The notes below the pieces were generated by a model, which made no database searches, was not told where the DNA came from, and saw only the letters and a list, made by a program, of their open reading frames with translations. A stretch of DNA of 8,061 nucleotides from an uncultured Erysipelotrichaceae bacterium (GTDB taxonomy: Bacteria > Bacillota_I > Bacilli_A > Erysipelotrichales > Erysipelotrichaceae). The DNA lies in assembly GCA_937893225.1 (NCBI GenBank), contig CALBJM010000020.1, positions 1 through 8,061 on the forward strand, written 5' to 3'. This document shows positions 6,102 through 8,061 of the stretch, in pieces. The number at the start of each line of letters is the position of its first letter. Position 1 is the first letter of the stretch. Both the position numbers and the translations under genes were made by a program.

Positions 6102-7601
6102 ATGTTGAATCGAAGAGCAGGAGTTTTAATGCATGTTTCTTCCTTACCTTCTCCATATGGAATTGGTACATTTGGAAAAGAAGCATACAATTTTGTGGAT
6201 TTTTTAGCAGAAGCAGGTCAAACATATTGGCAAATGTTGCCTTTAGGACCAACTGGATATGGGAATTCGCCATATCAGTCTTTGTCATCTTTTGCGGGGA
6301 ATCCATATTTGATAGATTTAGATTTATTGATTGCATCTGGATTACTAAAAAAAGATGAAGTGGATCAAATTGATTGGGGAAGTGATCCTACAAAAGTAGA
6401 TTATGGGAAATTGTATAAGCATCGCTATGAAGTCTTAGAAATAGCATGCAATCGTTTGGCGTACATGCATCCAGAAGACTATATTTCTTTTTTGCAGAGT
6501 GAAAAGAGTTGGTTGAATGACTATGCAATTTTCATGGCAATCAAAGAAGATAGAAATGGTGAGCCATGGATGAAGTGGCCAATAGAATTGCGAAATCATA
6601 CATCCAAAGAAGTACAAGAAGAAGCGTATCGTTTAAAAGAGCGTGTCATTTTCTACGAAAGGGTACAGTATTTGTTTTATGAACAATTGACGCATCTCAA
6701 GCAATATGCAAACGATAGAGGCATTCAAATTATTGGCGATCTTCCATTTTATTTGTCTAGCGATTCTATTGATATTTGGGTGGATCCTGAGCAATTTTGC
6801 ATAGATAAGGAAACATATCAAATGGAATATGTCAGTGGATTTCCAGATGGACAAAAATGGGGCAATCCATTATTTCAGTGGGATAAAATGAAGAATGAAG
6901 GCTATGCTTGGTGGTGCAATCGTGCAAAGCATGTGCTGCGTTATTGCGATGTATTACGTATTGACCATTTCCAAGGATATCAATCTTTTTACGCAGTGCC
7001 ATTTGATGGAGAAGCGAAAGATGGACATTGGGTCAAAGGGCCAGGTCTAGAGCCGTTTCGTAAATTGGAAGAAATATGTGGTAAAGTAGAAATCATCATA
7101 GAAGATCTTGGACAACTGCATGAGGAATTTAAAAATATGATACGAGAAAGTGGATATCCAGGAATGCGTATATTGGAATATGCATTTGATCCAAATGATC
7201 CATATTCTTTGTACATGCCATTTAATCATGAAAAAAATAGTGTGGCATATCTTGGGACACATGATAATCATACAGTACGTGGTTGGCAATTGGCAGAAAA
7301 TGAAAAGGCGCGGATTGAAAGAGCTTGTGCATATCTAGGTATAAAAAATGATGGGAAATTTGTAGAAAACATGATTCGCTGTTTGTATCGCTCAAGTGCA
7401 GATACAACTATTGTACAGATACAAGACTTGTTGCAACAAGATGATTCTTGTCGCATGAATGATCCAGAAAATTATGCAAATGCTTGGACATATCGTTGTG
7501 CATCGGGAAGCTATGATGCAAAACTTGCAAAGCAATTAAAAGAAATGATGTTGTTGTATGCTAGAAATAATTGGGATTTTGTTCCTTTTGAAAAAGTTTG
7601 A
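6102..7601 (+). CDS. malQ: 4-alpha-glucanotransferase (amylomaltase, GH77)
   Basis: This 499-residue cytoplasmic enzyme belongs to glycoside hydrolase family 77. It transfers alpha-1,4-glucan segments between maltodextrins and releases glucose, in maltodextrin or glycogen use. The N-terminal RAGVLMHVSSLPSPYGIG (5-22), the QMLPLGPTGYGNSPYQ block (44-59) and GDLPFYLSSDSIDIW (212-226) are family hallmarks. The three catalytic carboxylates are in place: the nucleophile Asp288 in RIDHF, the acid/base Glu334 in IEDLG, and Asp388 in GTHDNHT. RMNDPENYANAWTYR (451-465) matches the C-terminal family motif. It starts 8 bases after rlmH, with an AGAGG site at 6092-6096, so it is likely cotranscribed with rlmH. 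No other maltodextrin gene is visible in the window. No terminator follows it before ptsH, so some readthrough into ptsH is possible. Confidence 0.96.
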   Translation: MLNRRAGVLMHVSSLPSPYGIGTFGKEAYNFVDFLAEAGQTYWQMLPLGPTGYGNSPYQSLSSFAGNPYLIDLDLLIASGLLKKDEVDQIDWGSDPTKVDYGKLYKHRYEVLEIACNRLAYMHPEDYISFLQSEKSWLNDYAIFMAIKEDRNGEPWMKWPIELRNHTSKEVQEEAYRLKERVIFYERVQYLFYEQLTHLKQYANDRGIQIIGDLPFYLSSDSIDIWVDPEQFCIDKETYQMEYVSGFPDGQKWGNPLFQWDKMKNEGYAWWCNRAKHVLRYCDVLRIDHFQGYQSFYAVPFDGEAKDGHWVKGPGLEPFRKLEEICGKVEIIIEDLGQLHEEFKNMIRESGYPGMRILEYAFDPNDPYSLYMPFNHEKNSVAYLGTHDNHTVRGWQLAENEKARIERACAYLGIKNDGKFVENMIRCLYRSSADTTIVQIQDLLQQDDSCRMNDPENYANAWTYRCASGSYDAKLAKQLKEMMLLYARNNWDFVPFEKV

Positions 7602-7602
7602 A

Positions 7603-7616
7603 TGTAAACGCTTGTA
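7603..7616 (+). promoter_or_regulatory. Putative CcpA operator (cre) over the ptsH promoter
   Basis: The 14 bases TGTAAACGCTTGTA match the cre consensus TGWAANCGNWNNCA at all fixed positions but one (T for C at the 13th). It lies just after the malQ stop and overlaps the -35 box of the inferred ptsH promoter. CcpA bound here with HPr-Ser46-P would be expected to hinder polymerase. Binding is inferred from sequence only. Confidence 0.6.
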
Positions 7617-7640
7617 ACTAAGTTGGCGTTGTATTAAAAT
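7612..7640 (+). promoter_or_regulatory. Probable sigma-A promoter of ptsH
   Basis: A -35 box TTGTAA (7612-7617) and a -10 box TAAAAT (7635-7640) are separated by exactly 17 bases. They match the TTGACA and TATAAT consensus at 4 and 5 of 6 positions. Transcription would begin near 7647, giving a leader of about 28 bases that contains the ptsH ribosome binding site. A weaker alternative is TTGGCG (7623-7628) with TAGTAA (7646-7651). Confidence 0.55.
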
Positions 7641-7658
7641 AAGAATAGTAAATGAATC

Positions 7659-7664
7659 AGGAGG
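7659..7664 (+). promoter_or_regulatory. Ribosome binding site of ptsH
   Basis: A perfect AGGAGG lies 10 bases before the ATG at 7675 and is consistent with strong expression of HPr. Confidence 0.8.
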
Positions 7665-7674
7665 AACAGTTCGA

Positions 7675-7941
7675 ATGAAACAGATTTCAGTTACAGTTAT
7701 TGATCCTGTTGGATTACATGCACGTCCTGCTACAGTAGCAGTAAATGCAGCCAGCAAGTTCAAGTGTGAAGTTAAGGTTGCTTACAAGGGCCGTACAGTT
7801 AATATGAAGTCCATCATGGGCGTTATGTCTTTAGGTATTCCTACACAGTCAGAAATTACAGTTTCTTGTGAAGGTGAAGACGAAGACGTAGCTGTCAAGA
7901 CAATTGAAGATGTACTTCGTGCTCAGAAAGTAATTGCATAA
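7675..7941 (+). CDS. ptsH: Phosphocarrier protein HPr of the sugar phosphotransferase system
   Basis: This 88-residue cytoplasmic protein is the usual length for HPr. It receives phosphate from enzyme I on His15, which is seen here in GLHARPA (13-19), and passes it to the sugar-specific EIIA components. The regulatory site is also present: Ser46 in NMKSIMGVMSLG (43-54), the target of HPr kinase/phosphorylase in Gram-positive bacteria. HPr-Ser46-P acts as co-effector of CcpA, which fits the cre boxes on either side. Codon choice leans toward C- and G-ending codons (AAG, ATC, GGC, GAC), unlike the AT-ending codons of the upstream genes, as expected for a very highly expressed gene. It has its own promoter and terminator. 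Enzyme I (ptsI) does not follow directly, in contrast to the overlapping ptsHI of Bacillus. Confidence 0.97.
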   Translation: MKQISVTVIDPVGLHARPATVAVNAASKFKCEVKVAYKGRTVNMKSIMGVMSLGIPTQSEITVSCEGEDEDVAVKTIEDVLRAQKVIA

Positions 7942-7954
7942 GTAATTCACTGTT

Positions 7955-7988
7955 AAAGGAGTGGCATCTTGTCTCTCCTTTTTTTCTT
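7955..7988 (+). terminator. Rho-independent terminator after ptsH
   Basis: AAAGGAG (7955-7961) pairs perfectly with CTCCTTT (7975-7981) around a 13-base loop. The last Ts of the stem run into a T tract that continues to about 7988 with one interrupting C. It begins 13 bases after the ptsH stop and should end the ptsH transcript. Confidence 0.8.
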
Positions 7989-7993
7989 ATAAT

Positions 7994-8014
7994 CAGCGAA
8001 AGCTGCTATTTTTT
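7994..8014 (+). terminator. Possible second, weak terminator hairpin
   Basis: CAGC (7994-7997) and GCTG (8002-8005) form a 4 bp stem capped by a GAAA tetraloop, followed 3 bases later by six Ts (8009-8014). The stem is short, so it may only back up the main terminator or may be chance. Confidence 0.3.
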
Positions 8015-8024
8015 ACATAATTAA

Positions 8025-8038
8025 AGAAAACGCTTACA
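8025..8038 (+). promoter_or_regulatory. Putative CcpA operator (cre) upstream of the next gene
   Basis: AGAAAACGCTTACA matches the cre consensus TGWAANCGNWNNCA at all fixed positions except the first. It shares the core AAACGCTT with the box upstream of ptsH. It lies 17 bases before the ATG at 8056, a position typical of repression by blocking polymerase. Confidence 0.55.
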
Positions 8039-8043
8039 AATAG

Positions 8044-8049
8044 AAAGGG
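8044..8049 (+). promoter_or_regulatory. Ribosome binding site of the gene entering at the window end
   Basis: AAAGGG lies 6 bases before the ATG at 8056. It is the main support for a coding start at the edge of the window. Confidence 0.45.
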
Positions 8050-8055
8050 TAATTT

Positions 8056-8061
8056 ATGACG
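8056..8061 (+). CDS. Start of an unidentified gene, cut by the window end
   Basis: Only two codons (Met-Thr) are visible, after an AAAGGG site at the proper distance. The product cannot be told from this. The cre box just upstream suggests a catabolite-controlled gene. ptsI would be one candidate from its position after ptsH, but nothing in the sequence shows it. Confidence 0.35.

Noticed and set aside
6074..6358. Open frame spanning the rlmH-malQ junction in another frame
   Set aside because: It overlaps the conserved N-terminus of MalQ, and its aromatic-rich sequence resembles no family.
6102..7601. Possibility that malQ or the surrounding genes were recently transferred
   Set aside because: Codon use and AT-richness look the same as in neighbouring genes, and there are no flanking repeats, integrase or insertion sequence.
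7607..7630. Inverted repeat AACGC...GCGTT between malQ and ptsH as a malQ terminator
   Set aside because: The 5 bp arms have a 14-base loop and no T tract follows. The region is better explained by the cre box and promoter.

Overview
The window reads as the chromosome of an AT-rich, low-GC Gram-positive bacterium (Bacillota). Every gene lies on the + strand. Gene content (gdpP, rplI, dnaB, walJ, an htrA-like gene, rlmH, ptsH), strong AGGAGG-type ribosome binding sites, an HPr with the regulatory serine, and CcpA-type cre boxes all support this. The gene order suggests an Erysipelotrichia-like lineage rather than Bacillus proper. That placement is an inference from layout and needs a homology search.

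Bases 1-7601 form one very tight gene train: the 3' end of gdpP (c-di-AMP phosphodiesterase), rplI (ribosomal protein L9), dnaB (replicative helicase), a membrane-anchored LysM-G5-M23 cell-wall peptidase, walJ (metallo-beta-lactamase-fold nuclease), an HtrA-like protein with a degenerate active site, rlmH (23S rRNA methyltransferase) and malQ (4-alpha-glucanotransferase). Junctions overlap by 1 to 74 bases or are separated by only 8 to 12 bases. I see no terminator or promoter between these genes, so translational coupling and a common transcript are likely. In Bacillus, gdpP-rplI-dnaB and walJ-htrA-rlmH are two nearby clusters separated by purA and the walRK-yycHI genes. Here they are joined directly through the peptidase gene.

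Bases 7602-8061 are a separate regulatory block. A short intergenic region carries a cre-like operator overlapping the -35 box of a good promoter, followed by a strong ribosome binding site and ptsH (HPr). A Rho-independent terminator follows ptsH. A second cre-like box then lies just upstream of an ATG with a ribosome binding site, which begins a further gene cut off by the window end. Since HPr phosphorylated on Ser46 is the CcpA co-effector, the first cre suggests feedback control of ptsH.

Most of the window is conserved housekeeping sequence. The best items for a second look are the HtrA-family protein that has lost its catalytic His and Ser, the 74-base out-of-frame overlap between walJ and that gene, and the paired cre boxes around ptsH. 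I see no mobile element, CRISPR array, tRNA or rRNA.
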